A DNA stretch of 64,000 nt from Panax quinquefolius (GCA_020205615.1 CM035151.1:19123326-19187325), one strand, 5' to 3'; numbered from the stretch's first letter, positions 35,871 to 48,600 are shown. Notes: generated by a model not told the origin, from the letters alone. Numbers and translations are program-made.

Positions 35871-36119
35871 TTAAACAGTAGGCTTTAAACCCATTCCCCT
35901 CGATGATTTTTCCACTTGCTCTCTTGTTAAACCTTTCGTAAGCGGATCCGCAATATTATCTTTTGACTTTACATAGTCAATTGAGATAATTCCATTTGAG
36001 AGCAATTGTCTAACGGTATTATGTTTTCGTCGTATATGGCGTGACTTACCGTTATATAAATGACTCTGTGTTCTTTCAATCGCTAATTGGCTATCACAGT
36101 GTATACATATTGTTGGCAC
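35871..36119 (-). pseudogene. Copia element 2 RNase H (C-terminal part)
   Basis: IHCDSQLAIERTQSHLYNGK followed by SRHIRRKHNTVRQL and NIADPLTKGLTREQV is the end of a copia RNase H. It carries the catalytic CDSQ aspartate, the H.RRKHN region and the DPLTKGL tail. The upstream RNase H and the end of RT (36120-36720) are interrupted by stops. Confidence 0.8.
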
Positions 36120-36729
36120 AGGTCTTGACCAATTTGAAATATCCTCTAAGAAATTACGAAGCCACTCAGCTTACTCTCCAGCTTTGTCTAACGCAATGAA
36201 TTCCGATTCCTAGCAATACACGTTTGTTTTGAGGATTTCCAAGATACCGCTGCACTACCAAGTGTAAATACATATCCACTTGTGGATTTTGAATCTTTAG
36301 TATCAGATATTCAATTAGCATCAGTATATCCTTCCAATACTGGTGGATATCTTGTATAGTGCAGTCCATAGTTTTGAGTATGTTTTAAATATCTCAAAAC
36401 TCTCAAAATAGCTTTCCATGATCTTTACTGGATTACTCAGTATACCTACTTAGCTTACTCACCTTTGAATAAGCTATATCCTAGTCTAATCTCTGATTAA
36501 TGACATATATTAAACCGCTTATTATACGAGAATATTCTAGTTGAGATATGATATCACCTTCATTTTAGCTAGATGAAGATTTATATCAATCTGGGTCTTA
36601 TTTAGAATTATATTATACTTGTTAAAATTTTCAAGTATTTTCTCAATGTAATGAGATTGAGATAATATAATTCCATCGGAGGTTCTAGAAATCTTAATTC
36701 CTAAAATTATATCAAGAACCCCAAGTCTT

Positions 36730-37914
36730 TCATGTCAAACTATTTGACAACATACGTTTAGTAGAGTTGATAACTTCATTGTTGCTACCCATGATTAACA
36801 TATCATCCACATAAAGACAAACAATGACATATTCCTTTTGAGTGCTTTTGACATAAACACATTTGTCACACTCATTAATTTTAAATCTATTTGATAACAT
36901 AACATTATCAAATTTCTCATGCCATTGTTTTTGTGCTTGTTTTAATCCATACAAGGATTTAACAAGCTTACATACTTTCCTCTCTTGTCCAGGAGCAATA
37001 AAACCTTCAGGTTGTTCCATATATATTTCTTCATCTAATTCACCATTTAAGAATGCAGTCTTTACATCCATTTGATGTATTTCAAGTCTATTTAAAGATG
37101 TTATTGCTAATAGCATTCGAATAGATGTAATTCTTGTAACAGGTGAATAAGTGTCGAAATAATCCAATCCTTCCTTTTGTCTATAGCCTTTAACAACAAG
37201 CATTGCTTTATATTTATCAATTGAGCCATCAGCTTTCATCTTCTTTTTGAATATCCATTTATACCCTAAGGGTTTGAAACCAGGTGGAAGGTCCACCAAT
37301 TTCCATGTATGATTTTGCATAATGGACTCAATTTCGCTATTTATTGCTTTTTTCCAATGAGAAGCATCTGGAGAGGATACTGCTTTCTTGTACGTTCGAG
37401 GATCGTTTTCTAACAAAAATGTTAGAAAATTCGGACCAAAAGACGTTGAAGTCATTGCCCTTTTGCTACGTCTAGGTTCATCCAATACAGACTCTTTGTC
37501 TATATTTTCAGGATTATTACTAGTAGCATCCAAAGGTCTTTTGTTTGAATTTGAATCTTTATTTCCATTATATGGAAAAATATTCTCAAAGAATTGTGCA
37601 TCTCTTGATTCAATAAATGTATTAACATAAATATCATTAATTTCAGATTTATGAACAAGAAAGCGATAAGCACTGCTGTTATTTGCATAACCAATGAAAA
37701 CACAGTCAATTGTTTTTGGTCCTATCTTAACCTTTTTATGTTTAGGAACCATCACTTTTGCTAGACACCCCCACACTCTTAAGTATTTATAACAAGGCCT
37801 ATGACCTTTCCATAATTCATAAGGTGTTTTATGAGTTTTCTTATGAGGCATTTTATTAAGAATATAATTGACAGAAAGCAAAGCTTCCCCCCCACAAATT
37901 CTGGGGTGCTCCAA
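36730..37914 (-). pseudogene. Copia element 2 integrase C-terminus and reverse transcriptase
   Basis: A 394-residue open stretch. It begins in the integrase C-terminal region (LNKMPHKKTHKTPYELW, YLRVWGCLAKV, IDCVFIGY). It then runs through a variable linker into reverse transcriptase: WKLVDLPPG, KWIFKKKMKADGSIDKYKA, DYFDTYSPVTRITSIRMLLA, HQMDVKTAFLNGELDEEIYM, QPEGF, KSLYGLKQA and the catalytic CLYVDDMLIMG. It ends at a stop within the RT thumb side. This copies retrotransposon RNA into DNA in intact relatives; here the polyprotein is broken both upstream and downstream. Confidence 0.9.
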
Positions 37915-38407
37915 AACTGTTTAAAATAACATTCAACATTTCTTTCAATATTCGGTTCTTGCGTTCAGCAATACCGTTAGATTGAGGTGAATAAGGAGCT
38001 GTAGTTTGGTGAATAATACCATGAGTAGAGCATATCTCTTCAAATGGTGATTCATATTCACCACCTCTATCGCTTCTTATTGCTTTAATCTTTTTGCTAA
38101 GTTGATTTTCAACTTCATTTTATAAATTTGAAACTTTTCTCTGACCTCATCTTTGCTTTCTTAGCAAATATACATAACAATATCTTGTGCAATCATCAAT
38201 AAAGGTTATGAAATATTTTTTTCCACCTCTAGTTTGTACAAACTTTAAGTCACATATATCAGTGTGAATTAAATCTAGAGGTTCAGATTTTCTTTCAACA
38301 GAATGAAAGGGTAATCTTGTCATTTTTGATTCCACACAAATTTCACATTTATGTTTCAGATTAATATCAAATCTAGGCAAGAACTCTAAATTAATTAATC
38401 TACGCAA
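37915..38407 (-). pseudogene. Copia element 2 integrase core, interrupted
   Basis: [20 protein letters not shown] is the end of the zinc-binding domain, followed by [11 protein letters not shown] and [20 protein letters not shown] with the first two core aspartates. Stops near 38130 and 38145 break the frame before the rest of the core. Confidence 0.8.
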
Positions 38408-38440
38408 TGTATCATAATTAACATGTCTTAATCTAGCATG

Positions 38441-38863
38441 TCATATGTTTGAAGATTCCAACAAGTAAGCAGAAGAATTAACTTTATTATTATTAATAGA
38501 CTTTGGTACAACAGTCATAACATTCATCTTAAAGAGTCCATCATTCATGTAGCCCTTTCCTACAAACATATCATTCTTAGTAAGTACAAACTTATCAGAC
38601 GCAAACACCAACTTAAAGCCATTCTTGCTAAGTAGTGACCCAGAAACTAGATTCTTGCGAATATCTGGCACATGAAGAACTTCATTCAAAGTCAGTTCTT
38701 TGCCAGATGTCATTTTCAGTATAATTTTTCCACGTCCTTGAACCTTTGAACTTGAGGAGTTTCCCATAAAGAGTTGATCATTATTTTCTACTGGTTTGTA
38801 AGTAGAAAACATCCATTTGTTGGAACAGATGTGGCGAGTAGCCCCAAAGGTCCACATACCCAT
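38441..38863 (-). pseudogene. Copia element 2 protease region, catalytic motif lost
   Basis: WTFGATRHICSNK stands where copia elements have W..DSGA..H; the catalytic Asp-Ser is replaced by Thr-Phe. The following LTLNEVLHVPDIRKNLVSGS matches the region between protease and integrase. Confidence 0.8.
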
Positions 38864-38959
38864 TCTTTAGGATTTCTACCAAGTTACATTCGGATATAAT
38901 CTTGCATAAAGATTCATGTACTCAAACATCTTGAGAGAGCTTTTCGATTCATCACATTT

Positions 38960-39398
38960 GCTTGAGGCTTTTGTTCTTTCTTCAACTTCTTTGGCTTTCG
39001 ACATTCATTAGATTTATGTCTTTGAATGCCACGGTTGAAGCATTTGCCCTTAATTTCTTCTTGGCCTTGAAGGCTTCTTTGCCTTCACGCTTCCTTTTGT
39101 TGTTGTTTGGCCTTTGTTCTACAACATTTGCCTTGGCTTCAATGAAATTCTTCCCACTTTTCTTCTCAGATCCTCGATTGTCCTCTTCAATCCTAAGTCG
39201 AACAATCAGTTCTTCAAGATTCATCTCTTTGCGTTTATGCTTAAGATAATTCTTGAAGTCTTTCCATGATGGTGGAAGCTTCTCAATCATTGCTGCAACT
39301 TGGAATGAATCACTTAATGTCATTCCTTCAGAATGAATGTCATGCAGAATTACTTGTAATTCTTGAACTTGAGTGATCACTGCTTTAGAATCTATCAT
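38960..39398 (-). pseudogene. Copia element 2 gag, second part
   Basis: Continues the capsid (VQELQVILHDIHSEGMTLSD, AAMIEKLPPSWKDFKNYLKH, ELIVRLRIEEDN) and a basic linker. The zinc knuckle appears in another frame as CFNRGIQRHKSNEC, where the second Cys is now Arg. A frame change near 39400 separates it from the first part. Confidence 0.8.
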
Positions 39399-39399
39399 T

Positions 39400-39780
39400 T
39401 TATAATCTAGAAATCTCTGAGACTATGAATTTTTCATGCCACATCTTGATTTTATATTTCTTGTCTAAAGATTCCCACAATTCTTTTGCAGTTTGGATTG
39501 TACAATACACATTATACAAAGTATTATCTAATCCATTCATCACATAGTTCCTGCAAAGAAAATCTGCATGTTTCCATGCATCAACAGCAGCCACTTTCTC
39601 TTTGTCAGTTTCCCCTTCAACAAGAGTAGGACAGTCCTCTTGTAGAAACCGAGCCAAATTCAATGTTGTTAGATAGAATAGCATTTTTTGTTGCCAATGC
39701 TTGAAATCAGTTCCATTGAACCTTTCAGGCTTTTCTCCATGAGACATACTCACGGTATGAATGGTGTTTGTAGTTGCCAT
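39400..39780 (-). pseudogene. Copia element 2 gag, first part
   Basis: Starts at MATTNTIHTV (ATG 39780) and gives EKPERFNGTDFKHWQQKM, AWKHADFLCRNYVMNGL and AKELWESLDKKYK, the UBN2-type capsid of copia gag. It shifts frame near 39400. Confidence 0.85.
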
Positions 39781-40962
39781 TTCTGTTATACAAAGATGAC
39801 TATTGTCAATAGATAGAAACAAATTTTTGTTTGTACAAGATGTAACAATATTTTGTTTACAAAAATCAGTTTACAAATTTCTATTTTGAAAACAATTTGT
39901 ATTCTAAAGTTGGATAATTTTATTAAGTTTCAATACAATGATTATTACACAACAATAATTAGGATATTAACAGAATATAAACATATAATTTTTAACATAT
40001 AATTTATATATAATAACAGAATTTAAACATCAAATTTTATTTATAAAATTTCTGTTTTTGCAGAAAATTCTGTTTTAACAAAATCAGTTTACAACCTTAT
40101 TTTGTAAAATAATCTTTTATAAAATCTGTTTACAAACTTCTTTAAACAAATAACAACTATTACGGTTTTAATATACGTTAATTAATGAAAAACCGAAAAT
40201 TGAAAGAAAACCAATAAAGTGACTGCAACTATTACGGTTCGGTTTCAACTATAATGCTTGTCTAACAGAATTGTTATCCGTAATTTTATGTGATAATATA
40301 AAGTGATGGCAACTTTCCAGAAAACCAATAAAGTGAGTGAATGTCTTTTAGTTTTTGCAGAATAACTTATATTACTATGTATATTATATAGTAATATAAC
40401 ATGTAAAGAAATCAAAACGAATACATAAGGGAAATCATGCAAAAGACATATACATTGACATGCAATTACAGAATATATTATTATTATTAATATGCAGTCA
40501 ATATATATACGGAATAAATATATAATCAGAATATATATATACAAAAAAAAAATATTTGTTATATATATAAACCAAATAAAAACCTTTTGAAAAACAGGTC
40601 AGCACATTGAATCTAATTAATATTCAATTCTTAACCTTTTTTCAGAGTCATGCATTAATAATACAAGTACACATCATTTAAAAACCAGAAACGTATTAAT
40701 ATGCAATCATTATAATAGGCATGCAGCAATTTCCAGAATCACGGTTTTTCAATTTGAGTGCAGTATGTGGATAAAATAAGTGGACAATCTATGCAACACT
40801 TTGCAGAAAACAAAAACAAAAACAAAATTAAAATTTCCAGAAATGCACTTTTTACAAAACAAAAAACTTGTTTTATAAAATAATTTTCTATTTTCAGAAA
40901 ATAATTTTCTGTTCACATAAAACAGTACTATAATTACAAAAAAAATAAAATTGTTTTAAGAT
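39781..40962 (-). other. Leader of copia element 2
   Basis: AT-rich untranslated region between the 5' LTR and gag. It has repeated GTTTACAAA and ACAGAAT/CAGAAA motifs. No recognisable PBS of the common type. Confidence 0.55.
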
Positions 40963-41644
40963 TGTTATCTGTAATATATAGTATTATTTAATATATATTT
41001 ATGATAAAAACAGAACATGATTTAGAAAATATTAATAAATAAATTCGAGTCCTTTGAATTCACAAAGTCTCCTTAAAGCAAATTTATTTCCCCCACAGAT
41101 GCTAAGAGTTAATTGAATAATTGCTTCCCAAGATAAAACGGATTTCAATTCTTAATTAGTAGCATTACAAAATTAAGAATTCATCGAACGTAAATTCTAT
41201 GTTATGTACTCGAACTTTACTATTAATAATAATGATGCATGAAAGTGGTGCATGAATACACTTACCCAGAAAACGGGAAAAGATTTGCAGAACGGTGGAA
41301 AGGAACGAAATCTGCAGAAACGGGATTCTTGCATAAGCAGTAATCGGAATTGCGAAGGAACGAGAATTCTATTGAAGTCTTTGAGCGGGAAAGGTTCTTG
41401 CTAAACGGAACGGAAATTTTCTGCAAAACGGGGAGGAAAAATTTTCTGACGGGACGGAACAGAGAGAACGGGAAAAATAATTTTTTTCAAAAATACGCCC
41501 CACATCATTCATTTATAGAAAAATTCGTGTGTAACCGTCGTCAAAACGACGTAGTATTATGATGATAAAAATATATATCACAAACCCGTCCGTCAAACCA
41601 CGACCCGACGGGCAGAGTTAATTTTCTCATTCAAATCCCATTTC

Positions 41645-41649
<5 letters not shown>
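40963..41649 (-). repeat. LTR of copia element 2 (5' LTR in element orientation)
   Basis: 687 bp; TGTTATCTGTAATATAT to TTTCCAACA on the plus strand. Confidence 0.92.

Positions 41650-41696
<47 letters not shown>
41650..41696. repeat. (TA)n microsatellite, target of copia element 2
   Basis: Continuation of the TA tract at 34544-34565 that copia element 2 entered; the first TATAT is the target duplication. Confidence 0.9.
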
Positions 41697-41698
<2 letters not shown>

Positions 41699-41949
41699 GA
41701 TCAGGATCGATACTTATCACTTATATTGCTCCGTCTTTCACCCCCCTTTAAGCGATTTCGATTATAATAAATCGTAAATCTATACTTTTAGCGACGCTAT
41801 ATGTTGTCCGTCGCTAAAAGTATGATGATCGCTCATGTATATGGTAATCGTCAGCCTAAAAGGGGAGTGAATGAAAAAAGAAAAGTATCTGACTTGATCA
41901 AAGTGTGATGAATGGTGAGTAAGATAAAGGGTATCTTGACTTGATCTCT
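41697..41949. mobile_element. (TA)n-bounded element with a CGACG hairpin
   Basis: About 253 bp between a (TA)n tract and a (CT)n(TA)n tract. A perfect 14-bp stem lies at 41783-41822 (TACTTTTAGCGACG and CGTCGCTAAAAGTA). Its start, GGGATCAGGATCG after the TA tract, recalls the GGGAT start of the 17476 element. No coding frame. Confidence 0.5.
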
Positions 41950-41950
41950 G

Positions 41951-42018
<68 letters not shown>
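41950..42018. repeat. (CT)n(TA)n microsatellite
   Basis: CT run to 41970, then TA run to 42018. Confidence 0.95.
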
Positions 42019-42021
<3 letters not shown>

Positions 42022-42657
42022 CCGATTAAGATGAATTTTTTTTGATAAGTTGGTTGATTGGTAGGTAAAATCTTGTGCACACATGTAGAGTGCAAATGCT
42101 GCGTGTCGATCTATCTGATCAATCGATTAATGACTACCCAAAAATAAACTTTATGTTAACCACTCCAATATATATATGTTTGTGTGTGTTTGGTTTGATT
42201 CAGTTGCTTGTTAATGAAAGTGTCTAGTTTAGTGTATGCGATCTTACGGAGCTTGACCATTTACAATACTTAAACCGTACTAATTAACTCCGTATATATA
42301 TAGAGTGAAAATGGGAAGCTGCATAGAAACACAAACATGTGGATCAAGTAAAAATCAGTAGGACGAATATTAATATACCAACAACTTGCGCTAAAATTTG
42401 CTACCTCTAGCTCATCATTATAAATAATAATTATTTATTTGATCGATGCGAAACTAAGTATGGGCCCTCCTCCTCCTCCTTTTGTTTACCAAATCATTAA
42501 TGTCTACAGACAAAGTTGATTAATATCTCTAGTGCTGCTGTGCAAATTCTACTCAAACAACTCCTAGTTTAAACTAGTCTGAAAAATTGGAGAGAGGAGG
42601 TCATGGACCACACACACACACACACAGAGATTCTCTTTCCTGGAAATTTCAAGTAAG

Positions 42658-42695
<38 letters not shown>

Positions 42696-42840
42696 TCTAT
42701 AAATTAGTTTGTGTATGTTTTAGGTTAAATACCCACCCATGGCCTATAGCACAGTTTGAGCTACCTTAATTCTCTTTCTCTCTCTCTAATTAGTTAAGTA
42801 CTTGGAAAGAATTAGATAGTGAAGTACAGTTATTGAGCAA

Positions 42841-42884
<44 letters not shown>

Positions 42885-42885
42885 G
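42019..42885 (+). promoter_or_regulatory. Upstream region of the MYB gene
   Basis: Non-coding. Microsatellites: (CA)n 42608-42627, (TA)n 42661-42692 and (AT)n 42845-42879, the last ending 6 nt before the ATG and so lying in the 5' UTR. A CTCTCTCTCTCT run precedes it at 42775-42787. No further elements are assigned. Confidence 0.5.
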
Positions 42886-45221
42886 ATGGTTCGAGCTCCT
42901 TGTTGTGAAAAGATGGGACTGAAAAAAGGGCCATGGACTAGTGAAGAAGATCAAGTTCTCGTCTCTTTTATTCAACAAAATGGCCATGCAAATTGGCGTG
43001 CCCTTCCAAAACTAGCCGGTAAGTAATAAATTACCAAAACCCCATTCACATTTGTATACCACAAAGAAAATTAATGTCCTTTGAAAGCCATATATTTTCT
43101 TGTAAAATCAAACTTTTACTCCTATGTTCACAACAATGAGCTCTATATATCTCAAGTGGTATCAAAGAAACTTGATCATTTATAGGACCTTCTCTTCTCT
43201 TCTCATAGAATTTGGTTCTTTTAAGTTTTAATGTCCTCTCTGGTGCCCGCTACACAATAAAAATATATATGTAATCAACACAATCGACTATATAATTATA
43301 TACAACCCACTTTCCACAAGGCGAAATTAATTTTGTTACAAAACTAACTTGTAGATTGAGATGGGTTCTTAAGTATCATTTAATTTAAGATATGGCGCCA
43401 TTTTCTTATTATCACTAATTAATTATTGTTGCCTTGTTCTTATCATATTAATTTTTAGGTCTTCTAAGATGTGGGAAGAGTTGCAGACTACGATGGACAA
43501 ACTACTTGCGACCCGATATCAAGAGAGGAAATTTCAGCAAGGAGGAAGAGGAAACTATAATTCAGCTACATGAAAGGCTTGGTAATAGGTGCGTATAATT
43601 CTGATCAAGTAGTCTATTTAATTGTTTAATTAATATCAAAATATAGTTGGTAATTATCTTTCTGCATGTTAATACATATTCCCCATGTTCCCCTTTCAAT
43701 ATGCAATAGTCCTTTTGACTTTCTCATGATTCATACTTTGATAGGATCATTTAAGGTTAGTTAATATTATTACAAGTACTATTGTAAATTAATTATCTAA
43801 ATTCAAAGTTAATTAAAAGTTTTATTGTCCTCAAAAATTTTACTCTCATAACGCATCAATTTTTGAATGTATAATTAATTGTGTAAAATTGATATCATAA
43901 ACTTTTTTAAAAAAAATACTATTATATCAACAACAAAAAAAATAAAATTACAGAAAGTAATATTATCTTGATGAATTTGATCACAGGCATAACATTACAA
44001 AACAAGATACTATATTTCTGGGAGTCATCACAGTTTCATATAAAAATCTGTCACATGCGTCGCCAGTCGCAACTCACTTTACTATACTATAATGATATAT
44101 GAATAAATTACAATTTATATAAATATTAATACTCCATGACAATCTTATAGTACATGTCACGAAATTTTAAAATCCAATTCAGTAGCGGTTGCATGGATTT
44201 TTGTTTGGCGCTTTGTCGATCTTTGCATGTGGGGGAACTCGAAAAACCCAAAATAAATGAGATTGATCGTGTATATATATATATATATATGTATTCGTCT
44301 TTTTGGAGAATTATTTAAGTAGAGAAAAGATTCGCCATCTGAATTATAATCATTAGATTAAAATAAACTCATAAAATAGGCTTGTATGCATGGCATATTT
44401 ATATCTCCTTAGGCTTTTGTGTCATAATAATCACACATTTATATCTCCTTAGGCTCTTGTGTCATAATAATCACCAAGATTTGCTTAACCTAGCTATCCT
44501 ATTGTCCTGCACAACCATTGAACTATATATACATCAGTAAGTCTATTATTACATAAAACAACTTATATATAAATTACATACATTCATATACATATTTTGA
44601 TGGTCCACGTCACAGAAAGAAATGTTCATCGCGGTAGCCATCAAAATATGCGTCGAAAATGTATGTGGTGTGGTTTTATGTGATAGTAGACTTATTTTAT
44701 ATAGATATAAATTGTTGCACTCGTGCTAATATCTTATACAAATTATTTTCTTTCAATTTTTCAGATGGTCTGCGATAGCAGCGAAATTACCGGGAAGGAC
44801 AGACAATGAAATTAAAAATGTTTGGCACACGCACTTAAAGAAAAAGCTCAAAAATTATCAAACCCCTCAAGATTCCGAAAGACAGTACTCCATGACCAAA
44901 AGTACTCAATTCAATTCAAATGATCCGACCCGATCACAACCCGAAAACCCGAGTAATAGTTCACAAAGCTCTACTAGTGATGAACTCTCATCAGTGAGAG
45001 ACTTATCGGTCATGGCCAGGGTAATTAAGGAAGAACAAATGGATTCATTTCCAGAAATCGACGAAAGCTTTTGGAGTGAAGAATTAATAGCTGAGGACTC
45101 GGAATTTTTGGGGGTGAACGAAGAATTACAAGTTCAAAGGTTTAGTACGGGTGAAGTTGATGATGGCATGGAGTTTTGGTACAATCTTTTTATTGGAGCT
45201 GGGGAATTACCAGAATTCTGA
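42886..45221 (+). CDS. R2R3-MYB transcription factor, subgroup 2 (MYB13/14/15 type)
   Basis: Exons 42886-43018 (133 nt), 43459-43588 (130 nt) and 44765-45221 (457 nt) give 239 residues. The 133/130-nt exon sizes and phases are the standard plant R2R3 pattern. R2 begins [20 protein letters not shown] and R3 [20 protein letters not shown], with the regular Trp spacing (Phe replacing the first R3 Trp), and the DNA-recognition stretch [19 protein letters not shown]. The C-terminal region carries IDESFWSE at about 186-193, the subgroup 2 signature, and ends [17 protein letters not shown]. Subgroup 2 members regulate cold and stress responses and, in some plants, phenylpropanoid or stilbene genes. 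Which target applies here is unknown. Intron 2 holds a MITE and a short tandem duplication. The gene looks intact. Confidence 0.94.
44397..44474. repeat. Short tandem duplication in MYB intron 2
   Basis: The 41-nt unit ATTTATATCTCCTTAGGCTT through GTGTCATAATAATCAC occurs twice in a row with one base change. Confidence 0.85.
44538..44694. mobile_element. Hairpin MITE in MYB intron 2
   Basis: About 157 bp whose two halves are inverted repeats: TAAGTCTATTATTACATAAAAC at the left and GTTTTATGTGATAGTAGACTTA at the right, plus inner pairs ATACATATTTTGATGG and CCATCAAAATATGCG. TIRs bearing TAAGTCTA; no coding frame; family not assigned. Confidence 0.65.
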
Positions 45222-46013
45222 GGGCTGTTTTGGTTAGAACAAAAATAAAATGAACACAGAATAATTGGAATAAGGATTTGACACGGGTAGTCCCTATCCT
45301 TAAGGTGTTAATTTATTGTCCCTTACCAAAAAAGGTTTGCTAAAGGCTCCCAGCAATTCACCTCCAGGATATATGTCAAGCATATACTTATTCTCAGTGA
45401 TAGCAACTCACTGATGAATCTCAATATATGTTGCTTTGTAAAGGTTGATGAGAAGGAAGAAGATGAAAGACTGCTCAGTTTCAAAACTGATAAAATTGAA
45501 TTGTGAATAATGCATCAGTTTACAAAGTAAATGATGTAATGATCACAAGACAGTTTTAAAACTCTTTTGTATCCATAATGATTAAACACAAAACTGTTTA
45601 ACCTTAAATGAAGTCTATTAATCTGGTTCAAGCTTAAAAAAATAGGCTCTTAGCGACGATGCGCACGTGCAAAGTACCAATGCGACTTTGCAACTCGCAC
45701 CCCGGGTTGCGGGGAGGTGGTGCTTTGCACCACGTCATTGTAACCAAATCCAAACATATCCTTTAGTACTACAAGTGAATTAAACTATTCCACTTATACT
45801 TATAAAGTATTAAATAGTTTTATTCATTTTCAATGTGTGGCTTAAAGAAAATAGTTTTCTTAAACAACAATAAACTTTTTCGTATACTCCACTTTTGATA
45901 CAACTAAAACACAATATATAATTCCTATTTGAACCATACATTGCTCTCTATTAATCTCCTTGTAATAGACTATCAAATACACTTTTAATTTAATATAAAT
46001 TCTGTAATTCTAT
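45222..46013. other. 3' flank of the MYB gene
   Basis: Probable 3' UTR followed by intergenic DNA. A GC-richer patch at 45650-45735 repeats GCAC/GTGC words (TGCGCACGTGCAAAG, GGTGCTTTGCACCACG) and can pair locally; nothing further is identified. Confidence 0.4.
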
Positions 46014-46880
46014 GTATGTGCACACCTAGAGGGGGGTGAATAGGTGGTTAAGCTAAAAGTGATAAACGGTGAAAACTTTTTAAAATTTTCTCTACATAGG
46101 TATAATTCGAATATTACGTGCATGCTTTTATGTCTGCTTTAGCTTATGTTCTACGTTTCTGATTATCAGACAGCTACACCTGTCTGCTTTAGTGTCTGGA
46201 TAGTGGCGTGAATAACAAAACAGTGCAGAACATGAATTACAGTTAAAGAGATAAACAGAAGTAAAAATCACACCAAGATTTTTAGGTGGTTAGCCCCTAT
46301 CCTCTAATCTAGTGGCCTAATCCACGTCTAATCCCAACTAGGATTGGAGACTCTTTTTATTTCAATTTAACTTAATTAAATACAAAATAACTCCTTGTTT
46401 GAGAAAGCTTTCCGTTGGACACGATTGCCCCTTCTTGAACCTCTGCAATCCTTCACCACTGAGACCTCTGCACTACTGCAACCTTGAAAGCTTGTTTACA
46501 AACAGATCCTATCAACTCTAGATAGACCAAGCCGATACATGGCTTAAACTAAGAACAAGGATATTGATTACAGACTATCAAGTTTCCAGCATAATACAAT
46601 TTAAGAACAATACAAAATGGTTGCTGGAAAGAAACTTAGAATTGCTATTGAATGGAACGTATGAGACTAATTGAAGCTTTTCCAAGTTCTGTCTTCCAAT
46701 AGCCGAGCAGGAGAGATATATATAGTAGCGCTTCCAACAGCTATGAGATGGTTGATTCCATGAAATCCTCAGTCACAAGAAATCAGCACCAAATCAATAG
46801 ATATATTGTTTCCTTTTGAAGCTTTTAGAACAAATTTGAATCAACTAATCAGTTGACCAAAATTCATTCCCTGTCAATCA
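46014..46880. mobile_element. Possible solo LTR or retroelement fragment
   Basis: Begins near TGTATGTGCACACCTAGAGG with GGGGGTGAATAGGTGG, wording I associate with LTRs of several plant retroelements, and continues with ACACCAAGATTTTTAGGTGG and CTAATCCACG. No second copy, PBS or TSD was found in the window, so the right end is a guess. Confidence 0.35.
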
Positions 46881-48600
46881 ATTGAGATAAGATTACAGCA
46901 ATCATGCAATATATATTTATATGGATCATATATGTAACCATAATGTCCACCCACAATCCATGCATATAATATAATATTATATACTGCCAATATTCATGCA
47001 TATTATATTATCATATTATAACAAACCATGAACCATGCACATGTCTAATATACTTAAATTAGTCATCATTCAAAACATCATAAAATCAAAAATCAACAAA
47101 TTCAATCAATTAATGGATCTAAATTAATCCCAAAATTGATCAAAACTCATATAAAAAACGATGCCATTAACATTGGTTGTATTATTATAAATTAGACTAG
47201 TGGGAGTGGGGGAAATTTGAATTTAATTTTTATATATATGCATGGTACGGTGTTCTGAATTGACATTTAACAAAAGAATTTGGGACAGTAGATTTTATGG
47301 TGAGGGATAAATTAATTAGGTGTTCAAAGGCCAAATTATTTAAGATAATTTGGACCAAAGGTGAGCATGTGAAGGTACAAGAAGGGGAATAAAAAAGTGT
47401 TTGAGTTAGAAATTGTTGTGTACATATTATATATGTTAGATTGCAGGAATTAGTTAGGTAGATAGGTCTAATTATATGAGTGAACCAAATACTGAAAATT
47501 AATTGTATGTATATATACATGCATGCATGCATAAGCTATCGCCCTATGATCACCATGAAACAGATACTTTTAGAGCTCGATCTTTTAGTCATAAACTAAT
47601 TAATGTTTTATCATGAGAATGGTTAACTGTGCATTACTTTTCTGCTATTGTCTATCTACAAATATATATTGCAAAATCTAAATTTAATTTATCATGCCCT
47701 TGTCGTACGTACGTCTATGTGCATAATTTCACTAATTAACGATATTTTAAAAAATTGCACGATATTCTCATAAAACTCTAGTAACAGCTGAAGGAGAGTT
47801 TTTCATATATCTATCTATATGATCTGGTAGAATTTTTAATCCATCTCATCTCCTAGCTAGAGTCATAATCAATCATTTTGATGCTTTAATTAGCAAAATA
47901 TTTTGTTTTTGTTGTGCATCAACATTATAATTGGTTTAGTTTGTTCCTCGTTTCCCCAATACTAGTACTATTAATCATATATCTCGTTTCACCAACATTT
48001 CAGTTTGGACATTAACTATCATCCGTGACAATAATGACATGTAAGTAAGTGAAACTGAGATTAAAAAATTTATTTCCGTTAAGATTTTATCTCAAAACTT
48101 CTATCTCATAACTTTAACCAATTGTCAACCTAAGCTACATAATGTAGTTGTAAATAAAACAATATAAATTTTATTTATACAAGTTTCTTTATTTAAACCA
48201 AATAAATAAATAAATAAATAAATAAGTTGGTAAGTAAGTTTTGCGTGTTATTGATTTATAGGGGAGTTTTAAGTTTATTTTGATACATAAGATTTTAAAA
48301 AAATAATTACATTTATTGAATACTATAATGAACTGTTATTTTGATAATTTGATCTTTCTAAACATTCTAAAACAAGGGACGTATCAACCAAATTTATATT
48401 TATCTAATTAATAAATAAATTAAATAAATATATTCCATTGATTCAAAGAATTTCTTAAGACTTAAGAAATTTATCTATATTTAGTCTTAACTTAATTGGT
48501 TTTGTTGTTCGCAATTATATGGCTGATATTCTTGGAACGGATATTGATCGCGTCCAAGATATATAATGTGCCCGTAAATTGTGCAGAAATTATCACTATC
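46881..48600. other. Intergenic, AT-rich
   Basis: No gene. A short (AAAT)n tract occurs at 48203-48227. Confidence 0.5.

Larger units (their letters stand above)
34566..41649 (-). mobile_element. Ty1-copia LTR retrotransposon (element 2), defective
   Basis: A 7,084-bp element with LTRs of 708 and 687 bp (TGTTAT...CCAACA on the plus strand) and TATAT on each side, inside a (TA)n tract. It lies in minus orientation: a purine tract (ATGTGGGGAT) precedes the left LTR and the coding order runs right to left as gag, protease, integrase, reverse transcriptase, RNase H. gag is in two frames, the protease has lost its DSG aspartate, and integrase and RNase H regions contain stops. The reverse transcriptase keeps YVDD. 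A standard initiator-Met PBS was not seen next to the right LTR. Gag wording (FNGTDFKHWQQKMLFYLTTL) is common to one widespread plant copia lineage. Confidence 0.93.

Noticed and set aside
36863..37630. Plus-strand open frames within copia element 2
   Set aside because: They are antisense shadows of the integrase/RT frame.
46014..46880. Full LTR retrotransposon at this position
   Set aside because: Only one LTR-like copy is seen, with no PBS, PPT or target duplication; kept only as a low-confidence fragment.
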